In this document: piece by piece, positions 1 through 7,697 of the stretch
Numbering within the stretch: position 1 is the stretch's first letter
Layout of the letters: every line of letters begins with the position of its first letter
From: Coriobacteriaceae bacterium
GTDB taxonomy: Bacteria; Actinomycetota; Coriobacteriia; Coriobacteriales; Eggerthellaceae
Assembly (NCBI GenBank): GCA_015062635.1
Contig: SUUF01000042.1
Coordinates: 1 to 15,627, forward strand
Length of the DNA: 15,627 bases
Direction: 5' to 3'
Translations under genes and position numbers: made by a program
Notes under the pieces: model-generated
The model's input: only the letters and a program-made list of their open reading frames with translations
Told to the model about the DNA's origin: nothing
Databases searched by the model: none

Positions 1-10
1 GCCCCGATGC

Positions 11-43
11 ACCTGACAAAGTCACCGGAGGGGTTTGTCAGGT
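11..43. repeat. 10-bp perfect inverted repeat (hairpin)
   Basis: ACCTGACAAA at 11-20 is the exact reverse complement of TTTGTCAGGT at 34-43, with a 13-nt loop. It directly abuts the repeat cluster that starts at 44. It could be a terminator stem or part of the palindromic repeat. Neither side has a T-run, and the window edge hides what lies to the left. Confidence 0.5.
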
Positions 44-122
44 CCTTTAGCACGCTAGAGGGCCAAAGGTGTATGTCCCCGGTCGCCCAGGGACAGTCCC
101 CGGTCGCCACATGTATGTCCCC
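44..122. repeat. TGTATGTCCCC-type palindromic repeat cluster, copy 1
   Basis: Positions 44-80 are identical over 37 bp to 1524-1560. The segment then runs into GGTCGCC, the small palindrome GGGACAGTCCC at 90-100, and CCACATGTATGTCCCC at 107-122. The same CCACATGTATGTCCCC unit recurs beyond serC at 1566-1581. The cluster lies outside any gene, downstream of serC. It looks like a repetitive extragenic palindrome (REP-like) family. No transposase gene is present in the window. Confidence 0.75.
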
Positions 123-170
123 AGCGGATCAAAGCCCCAGGTTCGGCTGGGAACGACAACAAGACGTAAA

Positions 171-214
171 GAGAACCCCCGCAACACCATAGCCTGGAGT
201 AAACGGGGGTTCTC
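171..214 (-). terminator. Probable intrinsic terminator for serC
   Basis: GAGAACCCCCG at 171-181 pairs perfectly with CGGGGGTTCTC at 204-214, an 11-bp GC-rich stem with a 22-nt loop. Read on the minus strand, the stem is followed by a T-rich run (TTTACGTCTTGTTGTC), as expected for a Rho-independent terminator behind serC. It lies about 48 bp beyond the serC stop. The large loop is atypical. Confidence 0.6.
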
Positions 215-237
215 CTTGCGTCGCAGCGTCAACAAGT

Positions 238-259
238 CCGCTGTTCGTCAGAACAGCGG
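238..259 (-). terminator. Hairpin immediately after the serC stop
   Basis: CCGCTGTTC at 238-246 pairs perfectly with GAACAGCGG at 251-259 around a 4-nt loop, 2 bp beyond the serC stop codon. No clear T-run follows on the minus strand. It may be a 3'-end-stabilising stem, or the first half of a tandem terminator with the stem at 171-214. Confidence 0.5.
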
Positions 260-261
260 CA

Positions 262-1353
262 CTACAGGTTTTCCGCCTCGAACTTCTTCATGAAGTCGAC
301 GAGTGCGATGACGCCCTCGCGCGGCACGGCATTGTAGATGCTCGCGCGCAGGCCGCCCACGCTGCGGTGACCCTTGAGGTTCCACAGACCGGCGAGCGCC
401 GCTTCCTCGACGAACTTCTTGTCGAGGTCGGGGTTGCCGGTGACGAACGGAACGTTCATCTTGGAGCGCTGCGCGGGATCGGCGACGGCGCACTTGAAGA
501 GCTTGCTCTCGTCGATGGCGTCGTAGAGGATCTTCGCCTTCTCGGCGTTGCGGATGGCCATGGCCTCGAGGCCGCCCTGGGCCTTCAGGTACTTGAAGAC
601 CTTGCCGCAGATGTAGATGCCATAGCACGGCGGGGTGTTGTAGAGGCTCTCCTTGTCGGCATGCACGCGCAGGTTCATCATCGTGGGAACGCCGTCGATC
701 TTGTCCTCGGGCAGCAGGTCCTCGCGCACGATGACGATGACCACGCCGGCCGGGCCGACGTTCTTCTGCACGCCACCGTAAATCAGGCCGTACTTCGACA
801 CGTCAACCGGCTTGGACAGGAACATCGAGCTCTGGTCGGACACCAGGATGTGGCCCTTGGTGTCGGGAATCTCGGGGTAGGTGAGGCCGTGGATGGTCTC
901 GTTCTCGCAGATGTAGACGTAGTCGGCGTCGTCGCGAATGGGCAGGTCGGACAGGTCGGGAATGCGATCGAAGTTGGTGTCCTTGCTGCTGGCGATGCAC
1001 TTGGCGTCAATGAAACGGGCCGCTTCCTTGTAGGCCTTCTCGGACCAGCTGCCGTCAACGATGTAGTCGGCCTTGCCGTTCTTCGGCAGGCTCAGGTTCA
1101 TCGGAATGCCGGCGAACTGCAGCGAAGCGCCACCCTGCAGGAACAGCACCTTGTAGTTGTCGGGGATGTTCATCAGGTCGCGCAGGTCGCGCTCGGCGGT
1201 CTTGATGATAGCGGTGAACGCGGGGGAGCGATGGCTCATCTCCATGACGCTCATGCCAGTGCCCTTGTAGTCGAGCATCTCGGCAGCGGCGTCCTTCAAC
1301 ACGTATTCCGGCAGCATCGCCGGACCAGCGGAAAAGTTGTAAACCCTGGGCAT
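262..1353 (-). CDS. serC: Phosphoserine aminotransferase
   Basis: A 363-residue, PLP-dependent class V aminotransferase of normal length for SerC. It converts 3-phosphohydroxypyruvate plus glutamate to phosphoserine plus 2-oxoglutarate, the second step of serine synthesis, in the cytoplasm. The N-terminus VYNFSAGPAMLP is the family signature. SHRS is at 40-43, QGGASLQF at 73-80 (cofactor-phosphate region), and GGVQKNVGPAG places the Schiff-base lysine at K197. The ATG at 1353 is preceded by GGAG with 7 nt spacing, and the match begins at residue 1, so the start is firm. Palindromic repeats flank the gene on both sides, and a good sigma70-like promoter sits upstream, so it is probably transcribed alone. 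Any serA or other serine-pathway partner must lie outside the window. Confidence 0.97.
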   Translation of the reverse strand: MPRVYNFSAGPAMLPEYVLKDAAAEMLDYKGTGMSVMEMSHRSPAFTAIIKTAERDLRDLMNIPDNYKVLFLQGGASLQFAGIPMNLSLPKNGKADYIVDGSWSEKAYKEAARFIDAKCIASSKDTNFDRIPDLSDLPIRDDADYVYICENETIHGLTYPEIPDTKGHILVSDQSSMFLSKPVDVSKYGLIYGGVQKNVGPAGVVIVIVREDLLPEDKIDGVPTMMNLRVHADKESLYNTPPCYGIYICGKVFKYLKAQGGLEAMAIRNAEKAKILYDAIDESKLFKCAVADPAQRSKMNVPFVTGNPDLDKKFVEEAALAGLWNLKGHRSVGGLRASIYNAVPREGVIALVDFMKKFEAENL

Positions 1354-1396
1354 TGGTAAACTCCAGTCTTCCTATCGCTTGTAAAACGAAGGCAAT

Positions 1397-1427
1397 TCTA
1401 TACCCGCATTCCCCCACGGCAAGTCAA
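1397..1427 (-). promoter_or_regulatory. Candidate sigma70-type promoter for serC
   Basis: On the minus strand, TTGACT (1427-1422) and TATAGA (1402-1397) are separated by 19 nt. Transcription would begin near 1390, giving a leader of about 36 nt that contains the GGAG ribosome site. Both hexamers are close to consensus, but the spacer is at the long end of the usual range. Confidence 0.5.
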
Positions 1428-1491
1428 AACCCGACAAATGCGCAGGTATTCCACTCCAACGTGCTGCAGCGCCCAATGGAGACGCACCGCA

Positions 1492-1602
1492 GGGGACATA
1501 CATGTGGAGACCAGGGACATACACCTTTAGCACGCTAGAGGGCCAAAGGTGTATGTCCCCGGGCGCCACATGTATGTCCCCGGGCGACACATGTATGTCC
1601 CC
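1492..1602. repeat. TGTATGTCCCC-type palindromic repeat cluster, copy 2 (nested inverted repeats)
   Basis: This is a nested palindrome. The outer arms are GGGGACATACATGTGG at 1492-1507 and its perfect complement at 1566-1581. The inner arms are GGGACATACACCTTT at 1514-1528 and its perfect complement at 1545-1559. A further ACATGTATGTCCCC unit follows and ends at 1602. The 37 bp at 1524-1560 are identical to 44-80 on the far side of serC. The cluster fills the gap between the ligA stop and the serC promoter. As RNA it would fold into a very stable stem and could act as a ligA terminator, although no T-run follows. Confidence 0.8.
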
Positions 1603-1612
1603 GATGTTCCGG

Positions 1613-3733
1613 TTACGCAGGCAGCTCGCCTGTTTCCACGATGTGCAGGAACGCGGCCTCGTCGAGCACGGGAACGCCCAGGGCCACGGCCTTGTCGTAC
1701 TTGCTGCCGGCAGCCTCGCCCGCCACCACGTAGCTCGTCTTCTTCGACACGCTGCCCGACACCTTCGCACCCATCGCCTTCAGCTTGTCGCCGGCCTCGG
1801 TGCGGGTCATGCCGCTTTGCACGAGGCTGCCCGTCAGCACGAAGGTCAGTCCCGCGAGCGTCTGCGGAAGCGCATCGCCAGCAACCTCGGCCTCCATCGC
1901 CACGCCATGGCGCGCGAGCCGATCGATAACCTGGATGTTGTCGGGCGTGTTCAAGAACGCCACCACGGAATGCGCGATGACCCCGCCCACGCCGTCGACG
2001 TCGGCGAGCTGCTCCTCGGTCGCCGCACGCAACGCGTCCATGCTCGGGAACCCGCGCACGATAGCCTCGGCGGTGGTGCGCCCCACATGGCGCATGCCCA
2101 GGCCGAACACCACGCGCGCGAACGGGCGGGTCTTGCTCTCGTCGATGGCGGCAAGCAGCTTCTTGGCCATCACACCGCCCAGGCGGATGGGCTCGCCGTC
2201 TTTGTTCACGCGGCCCATATCGAGCGTGGCCAGGTCGTATTCCGTAAGGTGGTAGAAGTCGGCCACGTCGGAAACCAGCCCCGACTCCACGAGCCGCCCG
2301 ATGATCTCGTCGCCCAAACCCTCGATATCCATCGCGTTGCGGCTCGTCCAGTGCTTCAGGCGCTCGGTGGCCTGCGCCGGGCAATCGATGCTCTCGCAGC
2401 GGATGACCACCTCGACGTCGTCGCGCACCACGGGGCTGCCGCAACTCGGGCACACGGCGGGCATTTCCCACGGCTGCGCATCGGCCGGGCGCAAGCTCAG
2501 CACCGGACCCACGATCTCGGGAATCACGTCGCCGGCCTTGTGCACGATGACGGTATCGCCCACGCGCACGTCCTTGCGGTGCACCTCGTCCTCGTTGTGC
2601 AGCGTCGCACGCGCCACCACCGAACCCGCCACGGTCACGGGCTCGAGCTCGGCCACGGGAGTCAGCGCGCCCGTGCGTCCCACCTGCACGGTTATGTCGC
2701 GCAGCAGCGTCGTCTTCTCTTCGGGTGGGAACTTGTAAGCGATAGCCCAACGCGGGGCACGCGCCGTGAAGCCCATATCGTCCTGCAGCGCGAAATCGTT
2801 CACCTTCACGACGACGCCATCGATGTCGTACGCCAGCGCATCGCGGCGCTCCAGGCATTCGCGGCAGAATTCCCGCACCTCGGCGGGCTCGTGGCACAGG
2901 CGCACATCGGGATTCACGTGGAACCCGGCTGCTCGCAGCCATTCCAGCAGCTCCCATTGGCTGCCCGCCTGCAGGGCGCGCGAATCGGCCACCGCGTAGA
3001 TGAACGTGGAAAGGTCGCGCATGGCCGTGATCTTCGCGTCTTTCTGGCGCAAGCTGCCGGCAGCGGCGTTGCGCGGGTTCGCGAAACCGGCCTTGCCCTC
3101 CTCCTCGGCGGCGGCGTTCAGCGCCTCGAAGCTGCGCTTGGGCATGTACACCTCGCCGCGCAGCTCGATGGCCCCCGCCGGGTTCGTCAGCCCGGCCACG
3201 CTTTGCTCGCGCAGGCGCAGCGGAACGTCGCGCACGGTGCGCATGTTCACGGTCACGTCCTCGCCCGTCGTGCCGTCGCCGCGGGTGGCCGCGCGCACCA
3301 GCCGTCCGGCGTCGTAGGTGAGCGCGATGGACGAGCCGTCGATCTTCAGCTCGCACACCACCGGCACGAAGCGCCCGAAATACTCCCGCACACGCTCCAT
3401 CCAGGCATCGAGCTCGTCGAAGTCCATCGCGTTGTCGAGCGAATACATGCGCTGCTCGTGACGCACCGCCGAAAACTGGTCGCCCACGGCACCGCCCACG
3501 CGCTGCGAGGGGGACGACGGGTCGTAGAACTCGGGATGCGCCTGCTCGAGCGCGATGAGCTCGCGCATGAGCGAATCGAACGCGGCGTCGCTGATCTCGG
3601 GCGCGTCTTCCACATAGTACAGATGCGTATGGCGCTCGATCTCGCGCCGCAACGCCTCGATGCGCTCGCCTGGTTTGCTCGTCGCAGCCGCCAGCTCCTC
3701 TTCCGAAAACAGGCTTTCCATTCGCTCCCTCAT
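1613..3733 (-). CDS. ligA: NAD-dependent DNA ligase LigA
   Basis: A 706-residue ligase that seals 3'-OH/5'-phosphate nicks in replication and repair, using NAD+ as adenylate donor. The domain order is complete. An Ia/NTPase region contains YSLDNAM (97-103). KIDG (130-133) carries the AMP-accepting K130, and DGVVVK (305-310) is motif IV. An OB fold follows. The zinc finger has Cys at 428, 431, 446 and 451, then helix-hairpin-helix repeats at roughly 470-600. A BRCT domain from about 624 contains FVLTGSL. It is slightly longer than the usual ~670 residues. Two starts are possible: the ATG at 3733, with only a weak purine-rich upstream stretch, or the ATG at 3721 (MESLFSEE), which has GAGG six bases upstream. 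The second would remove four residues. The gene stands alone between repeat-filled spacers. Confidence 0.97.
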   Translation of the reverse strand: MRERMESLFSEEELAAATSKPGERIEALRREIERHTHLYYVEDAPEISDAAFDSLMRELIALEQAHPEFYDPSSPSQRVGGAVGDQFSAVRHEQRMYSLDNAMDFDELDAWMERVREYFGRFVPVVCELKIDGSSIALTYDAGRLVRAATRGDGTTGEDVTVNMRTVRDVPLRLREQSVAGLTNPAGAIELRGEVYMPKRSFEALNAAAEEEGKAGFANPRNAAAGSLRQKDAKITAMRDLSTFIYAVADSRALQAGSQWELLEWLRAAGFHVNPDVRLCHEPAEVREFCRECLERRDALAYDIDGVVVKVNDFALQDDMGFTARAPRWAIAYKFPPEEKTTLLRDITVQVGRTGALTPVAELEPVTVAGSVVARATLHNEDEVHRKDVRVGDTVIVHKAGDVIPEIVGPVLSLRPADAQPWEMPAVCPSCGSPVVRDDVEVVIRCESIDCPAQATERLKHWTSRNAMDIEGLGDEIIGRLVESGLVSDVADFYHLTEYDLATLDMGRVNKDGEPIRLGGVMAKKLLAAIDESKTRPFARVVFGLGMRHVGRTTAEAIVRGFPSMDALRAATEEQLADVDGVGGVIAHSVVAFLNTPDNIQVIDRLARHGVAMEAEVAGDALPQTLAGLTFVLTGSLVQSGMTRTEAGDKLKAMGAKVSGSVSKKTSYVVAGEAAGSKYDKAVALGVPVLDEAAFLHIVETGELPA

Positions 3734-3805
3734 TCTCTTCTTCGCGCTCTTCCGCGCGTTTCGTCATTCCCGGCAAGGCGAGGGACTCTCCCTCGCTCGC
3801 GACGC

Positions 3806-3935
3806 GGGAGATCTCTCACTTCGTTCGAGATGACGTAAGGTCCCCCGTCATCCCGGGCGCCGCCCCCGTCATAGCTCAAGGTCCCGTCATCCCGGGCGCC
3901 GCCCCCGTCATTTCGAGCGAAGCGAGAAATCTCCC
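3806..3935. repeat. GTCAT-type intergenic repeat array between nnrD and ligA
   Basis: This array fills most of the 228-bp gene-free spacer 3734-3961. A 27-bp unit containing CGTCATCCCGGGCGCCGC occurs twice without change, at 3846-3872 and 3885-3911, a 39-bp period. The outer arms, 3806-3835 and 3906-3935, are inverted copies matching at 26 of 30 positions (core TTCGAGCGAAGCGAGAAAT). This resembles the GTCAT-TTCGAGCGAAGCGAG repeats scattered in many bacterial genomes. No gene is seen here. Any ligA promoter must lie within or beside the array. Confidence 0.8.
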
Positions 3936-3961
3936 CCGCCCCAAGCCGAAACAACCCCGGG

Positions 3962-4888
3962 TTAGGCTTCCTCGGCAGAAGCGGCTTCGGCGGCCTCGCG
4001 CATGCGGACCGCCTCCAGCGACATCTCGACTGTGCGGCGCACCGCCGCGGGAATGGCATCTATCACATCTTCGGGCGTCACGCAGATGTCGGTGAGCTGC
4101 ACGGCCGCCGCCACGCCGGCGCGAGCATGCAGCGTCGCGCCCAGCACGCAGGCGTCGAGCGGGTCGAGCCCCTGCGCCAGCAGCGCCGCGATCATGCCGG
4201 CCAGCACATCGCCGGTGCCGGCCTTCGCAAGCGCGGCCGTGCCCTCGGTCATCGCGAAGGAATGCTCGCCGTCGGAAACCACGGTGTTCGCACCCTTCAG
4301 CACGACGATGGCGCCATATTCCCAGGCCAGCTCCTCGGCGTAATCAACTTGCGGCAGGCCCGAAAGCCCCAGCGGACGCCCGATGACGGCCGCCTCGCCG
4401 GAATGCGGGGTCACCACCGTCACGAGGCCCTTCTCGTGGCGCGCCCGGCATAGGGCGCGCGCCGCCGTCACCGACAGGGCCGCGATGGCCCCGCCATCCA
4501 CGAGCACCGGCGCTTCGGCATTCCGCAGCACGTGCAACAGCAGGTGCGCCGATTGCGAATCGGTGCCGTCGAACCCGCTTCCCACCAGGTACGCGCACGG
4601 ACGCCCCTCGCGCGAGGCCAGCAACGTGTCCTTCGACAGCAGCTCGTCCCAGCTGCGCACCACGAGCGACGGCCGGTACGCCTGCAGCTTCCCGACGTTG
4701 TCGGCATGCGTGTACACCTCGGTATAGCCCGCGCCCATGCGCTCGCCGGCAAAGGCCGCCAGGCACGCCGCGCCCGGATACGGGCGCGAACCAGCTACCA
4801 ACAGCAGCTTGCCACGGGAATACTTATGCGCATTCACCTGCGGAAACGGCAGCAGCGCCGCCAAACCCTCCGCATCGTAGGAGCTCAT
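3962..4888 (-). CDS. nnrD: ADP-dependent (S)-NAD(P)H-hydrate dehydratase
   Basis: A 308-residue member of the ribokinase-like YjeF C-terminal family, which dehydrates damaged NADHX/NADPHX back to NAD(P)H at the expense of ADP. Visible signatures are GAGYTEVYT (52-60), DGGAIAAL (131-138), TPHSGEAAVIG (160-170), VVLKGANTVV (195-204) and AKAGTGDVLAGM (221-232) with the catalytic D227. The ATG at 4888 is preferred: the family fold begins just after it and a modest GGGTGG lies upstream. The same frame is open to 4951, but those extra residues look unrelated. The N-terminal epimerase half (NnrE/YjeF_N), often fused in bacteria, is absent here. It lies 174 bp downstream of acpS on the same strand. 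An acpS neighbour for this gene is a familiar arrangement. Confidence 0.93.
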   Translation of the reverse strand: MSSYDAEGLAALLPFPQVNAHKYSRGKLLLVAGSRPYPGAACLAAFAGERMGAGYTEVYTHADNVGKLQAYRPSLVVRSWDELLSKDTLLASREGRPCAYLVGSGFDGTDSQSAHLLLHVLRNAEAPVLVDGGAIAALSVTAARALCRARHEKGLVTVVTPHSGEAAVIGRPLGLSGLPQVDYAEELAWEYGAIVVLKGANTVVSDGEHSFAMTEGTAALAKAGTGDVLAGMIAALLAQGLDPLDACVLGATLHARAGVAAAVQLTDICVTPEDVIDAIPAAVRRTVEMSLEAVRMREAAEAASAEEA

Positions 4889-5062
4889 GAACCACCCTTT
4901 CATCAACAACGCCGCACGTTGCCGTGCGACATCTCTGCACCAATGAGCCAAGCGCGAGCGTCGGCGGCGTCAGGCCCGGCGGGGTCAGGCCCAGCGACGC
5001 CAGACCCGGCGGCCTGCCGCAATCACATCCCTCCGACACGGCCGCATGGCGCGTCATGCGCG
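4889..5062. other. acpS-nnrD spacer with a GCAA-loop hairpin and short repeats
   Basis: This is a 174-bp gap inside an otherwise compact gene group. On the minus strand, CGCACG-GCAA-CGTGCG (4928-4913) forms a perfect 6-bp stem with a GNRA tetraloop, ending about 25 bp before the nnrD start. Further upstream, GTCAGGCCC and GCCAGACCC-like nonamers recur around 4969-5012. The hairpin could shape mRNA stability or nnrD translation. No promoter is convincing. Confidence 0.4.
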
Positions 5063-5602
5063 TCAAATCTCGTCAAGCAGCGCGCGGGCCTCCTTGAACT
5101 GCTGCGCGAGCTGGCGCATCGGGTCGACCCGCCGCTCCATCGCCTTCACGGAATCGCCCGTGATGGCCATCGCGCACGCCACCGCCTCGTCATGGGTGAA
5201 CGAAAGCGAGATGGGCAAGCTCTGAACCCCCTGCTCGCGCGCGACTTCCGCCGCACGGCCATGCAGCACCACGCGCGGGGCGCCCTTCGCGTTGCGCACC
5301 ACCTCGATGTCGCGCACGCCGATGCCCTGCGTGAACCCGGTGCCGAGCGCCTTCACGACCGCCTCCTTGGCCGCGAAGCGCGTCGCATAGTGCGCCTCGG
5401 GATTCGCGCGGGCATCGCAATAGGCGCGCTCCTCTTCCGAGAACACGCGGCGAGCGAACGCCGGCGTGCGCTCGAGGATGCGCTTCATGCGCGCGATGTC
5501 CACGAGGTCGATTCCCAACCCCACCTGGGCATCGCCCGCCGCGGCGGAAACCGCCGCCGCGTCAGCGGGCGCGGCGGCCCGCTTGTCGTCTTCCTTATTC
5601 AA
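5063..5602 (-). CDS. acpS: Holo-[acyl-carrier-protein] synthase
   Basis: AcpS moves the 4'-phosphopantetheine arm from CoA to a serine of acyl carrier protein, activating it for fatty-acid synthesis. The signatures are GLGIDLVDIARM (28-39) with the metal ligand D32, FSEEERAYC (54-62), RFAAKEAVVKALGTGF (75-90) with the second acidic ligand E80, and ISLSFTHDEAVACA (131-144). At 179 residues it is longer than the usual 120-130. There is an Ala/Asp-rich N-terminal stretch of about 26 residues and a helical-looking C-terminal tail of about 30 residues. The start is a TTG at 5602 that overlaps the glmS stop by 8 bp, suggesting translational coupling. The only in-frame alternative near the domain edge is the GTG of residue 27, which lacks a good ribosome site. 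The domain call is firm and the start less so. Confidence 0.92.
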   Translation of the reverse strand: MNKEDDKRAAAPADAAAVSAAAGDAQVGLGIDLVDIARMKRILERTPAFARRVFSEEERAYCDARANPEAHYATRFAAKEAVVKALGTGFTQGIGVRDIEVVRNAKGAPRVVLHGRAAEVAREQGVQSLPISLSFTHDEAVACAMAITGDSVKAMERRVDPMRQLAQQFKEARALLDEI

Positions 5603-7418
5603 CGGTCACCGATTTCGCCAGGTTGCGGGGCTGGTCGACATCGCAACCGCGCTCGACCGCGATGGCGCGCGCGAACAGCTGCAGCACCACGCTCGCGGTA
5701 ATCGGCATGAAGGCGTCGCGCACCTTCGGGATGAACAGCACATGGTCGGCGTACTTGCCGATCTGGTCGTCGCCTTCCGTCGCCACCGCCACGATCTTCG
5801 CGCCACGCGCCTTGCTCTCCTCGATGTTCGAGAGCGTCTTGTCGTAGATGGGGCTCTGCGTGGCCACGGCCACCACGGGGAAGCCCTCGTGCAGCAGCGC
5901 GATGGGCCCATGCTTCATCTCGCCGGCGGCATAGGCCTCGGCGTGCACGTAGGAAATCTCCTTCAGCTTCAGCGCGCCCTCGTAGCACACGGTCGACGCC
6001 AGCCCGCGGCCGATGTAGAGCGCCGATTGCGCATCGGCGCAATCGTGCGCAGCCGCCTCTATCGCCTTCGTGTCGGAAAGGATCTCCTCGATCTGGCCCG
6101 CGGTATCGGCAAGCTCGCGGAACAGCACGCGGATCTGCGCGGTGTTCAGGCGGTTCTTGCTCTGGGCCAGCAGCATCGCCAGCAGCGTCAGGCTCACCAC
6201 CTGGCCGATGAAGCTCTTCGTCGACGCCACCGCGACTTCTTTCTTGGCCTTCGTGTAGATGACTCCGTCGCTCTCACGCGCGATGCGGCTGCCGATGACG
6301 TTCGTGATGCCGAACACCTTCGCGCCGCGGATGCGCGCATCGCGGATGGCCGCCAGCGTGTCGGCGGTCTCGCCCGACTGCGACACGGCCACGACCAGCG
6401 TCGACGGCGTGATGATGGGGTTGCGGTAGCGGAATTCGCTCGCGACCTCGACCTCGGTTGGGATGCGGGCCCAGTTCTCGATGAGGTCCTTCGCGATGAG
6501 GCCGGCATGGTAGCTCGTGCCGCAAGCGATAACGTACACGCGGTCGATGAAGCCCAGCTCGTCGGGCGTCAGCTCGAGCTCGTCGATGGACAGCAGACCG
6601 TTCACCATGCGGCCCTTCAGCGTATCGCGCACGACGCGCGGCTGCTCGTGAATCTCCTTCAGCATGAAGTCGGGCCAGTTGCCGCGCTCGGTCTCGTCGA
6701 TTTCCCAGTCCACGCGCATATGCTCGGGCTCGATGGTCTGGCCGTCGCCGTTGCAGAAGCTCATTCCCTCGGGCGTAAGCTTCGCGAACTGGTAGTCCTC
6801 GAGCACGACGACGTCGCGCGTCGCCTCGGCCACCGCGATGACGTCGGAAGCCACATAGCAGCCGTCTTTGCCCTGCCCGATGACGATGGGCGAGTCCTTG
6901 CGCGCCACCACGATCGTGCCCGGCTCGTCGGCATGCATGATGACCAGGCCAAATGCGCCGATCATCTCGCGCACGGCGGCACGCGCCGCCGAAAGCAGGT
7001 CGCCGCGGTAGTATTTTTCCACCAGATGGGCCACCACTTCGGTATCGGTTTCGCTGCGGAAGGTGTGGCCCTCGGCCACGAGGCGCTCGCGCAGCTCGGC
7101 GTAGTTCTCGACGATGCCGTTATGGCATACGGCCACCTTGTTGTCGCACGAACGATGCGGATGCGCGTTCGCCTCGCTCGGACGCCCGTGCGTCGCCCAA
7201 CGGGTGTGGGCGATGCCGCAGGTCGAAGTGGGATCGGTATCGGCCGACGCTTGCACCAGGTTCGCCACCTTGCCCAGACGACGCACCACCTGCAGGCCAT
7301 CGGCGGTCTGCAGCGCGATGCCCGCCGAATCGTATCCACGATACTCAAGTTTCTGCAGGTTGCGGAAGAGAATATCCTTTGCGGGATTCTTACCGGTATA
7401 GCCAACAATGCCGCACAT
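5595..7418 (-). CDS. glmS: Glutamine--fructose-6-phosphate aminotransferase (isomerizing)
   Basis: A 607-residue enzyme of standard length that makes glucosamine-6-phosphate from fructose-6-phosphate and glutamine, the entry to UDP-GlcNAc and peptidoglycan. The start codon is fixed by MCGIVGYTG, because Cys2 becomes the N-terminal glutaminase nucleophile after Met removal. AAGGAG lies 8 nt upstream. Glutaminase motifs are LEYRGYDSAG (24-33), HTRWATHG (71-78), CHNGIVENY (98-106) and SETDTEVV (122-129). Two SIS domains follow, with ACGTSYHAG (298-306), SQSGETADT (346-354), ASTKSFIGQ (398-406) and YEGALKLKEISY (479-490). The C-terminus LAKSVTVE includes K602, which forms the sugar Schiff base. 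It is the first gene of a glmS-acpS-nnrD group. I could not identify a glmS ribozyme upstream. Confidence 0.98.
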   Translation of the reverse strand: MCGIVGYTGKNPAKDILFRNLQKLEYRGYDSAGIALQTADGLQVVRRLGKVANLVQASADTDPTSTCGIAHTRWATHGRPSEANAHPHRSCDNKVAVCHNGIVENYAELRERLVAEGHTFRSETDTEVVAHLVEKYYRGDLLSAARAAVREMIGAFGLVIMHADEPGTIVVARKDSPIVIGQGKDGCYVASDVIAVAEATRDVVVLEDYQFAKLTPEGMSFCNGDGQTIEPEHMRVDWEIDETERGNWPDFMLKEIHEQPRVVRDTLKGRMVNGLLSIDELELTPDELGFIDRVYVIACGTSYHAGLIAKDLIENWARIPTEVEVASEFRYRNPIITPSTLVVAVSQSGETADTLAAIRDARIRGAKVFGITNVIGSRIARESDGVIYTKAKKEVAVASTKSFIGQVVSLTLLAMLLAQSKNRLNTAQIRVLFRELADTAGQIEEILSDTKAIEAAAHDCADAQSALYIGRGLASTVCYEGALKLKEISYVHAEAYAAGEMKHGPIALLHEGFPVVAVATQSPIYDKTLSNIEESKARGAKIVAVATEGDDQIGKYADHVLFIPKVRDAFMPITASVVLQLFARAIAVERGCDVDQPRNLAKSVTVE

Positions 7419-7453
7419 AGAAAGAACTCCTTGTCCAAGATTCGTTTCGCAGC

Positions 7454-7459
7454 ATTGTA
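7454..7459 (-). promoter_or_regulatory. Candidate -10 element for the glmS group
   Basis: TACAAT on the minus strand, in the context GGTACAATG, lies 35 bp upstream of the glmS ATG. No convincing -35 hexamer is present at the right distance, so this rests on the -10 match and its position alone. Confidence 0.4.
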
Positions 7460-7697
7460 CCGCGTGCGGCTGGGACGGCGGTATATCCGACAACTCCCCC
7501 ACAAGCAGTTCGGCCGATTGCCGGCACCAATCCCAACGCTTGTCCGGGCATGTCGAGGCCTCGCAAAAGCCAAGCGAATCGCGAGACGAAAAAGCGATAA
7601 CGAATGTACAGATGCAGAGGAAACCGATGCGTGGGGAAACACGCGCATCGAGAAGGCGTGCGGCGCGATCGCCCCACGAGAGACAAGGCGGGATGGC

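Noticed and set aside
1502..3838. A 778-codon open frame on the plus strand across ligA
   Set aside because: It is the exact antisense of a certain gene, rich in His, Arg, Ala and Leu, with no recognisable domain. Long antisense frames are expected in GC-rich DNA because stop codons are rare opposite biased codons.
4889..4951. Longer nnrD start giving 21 extra residues
   Set aside because: The added residues do not look like the family, and no ribosome site precedes the earlier codon. The start at 4888 gives a normal length.
7419..7697. glmS ribozyme or riboswitch upstream of glmS
   Set aside because: I could not identify the ribozyme core by eye, and the short leader implied by the TACAAT element leaves little room for it.
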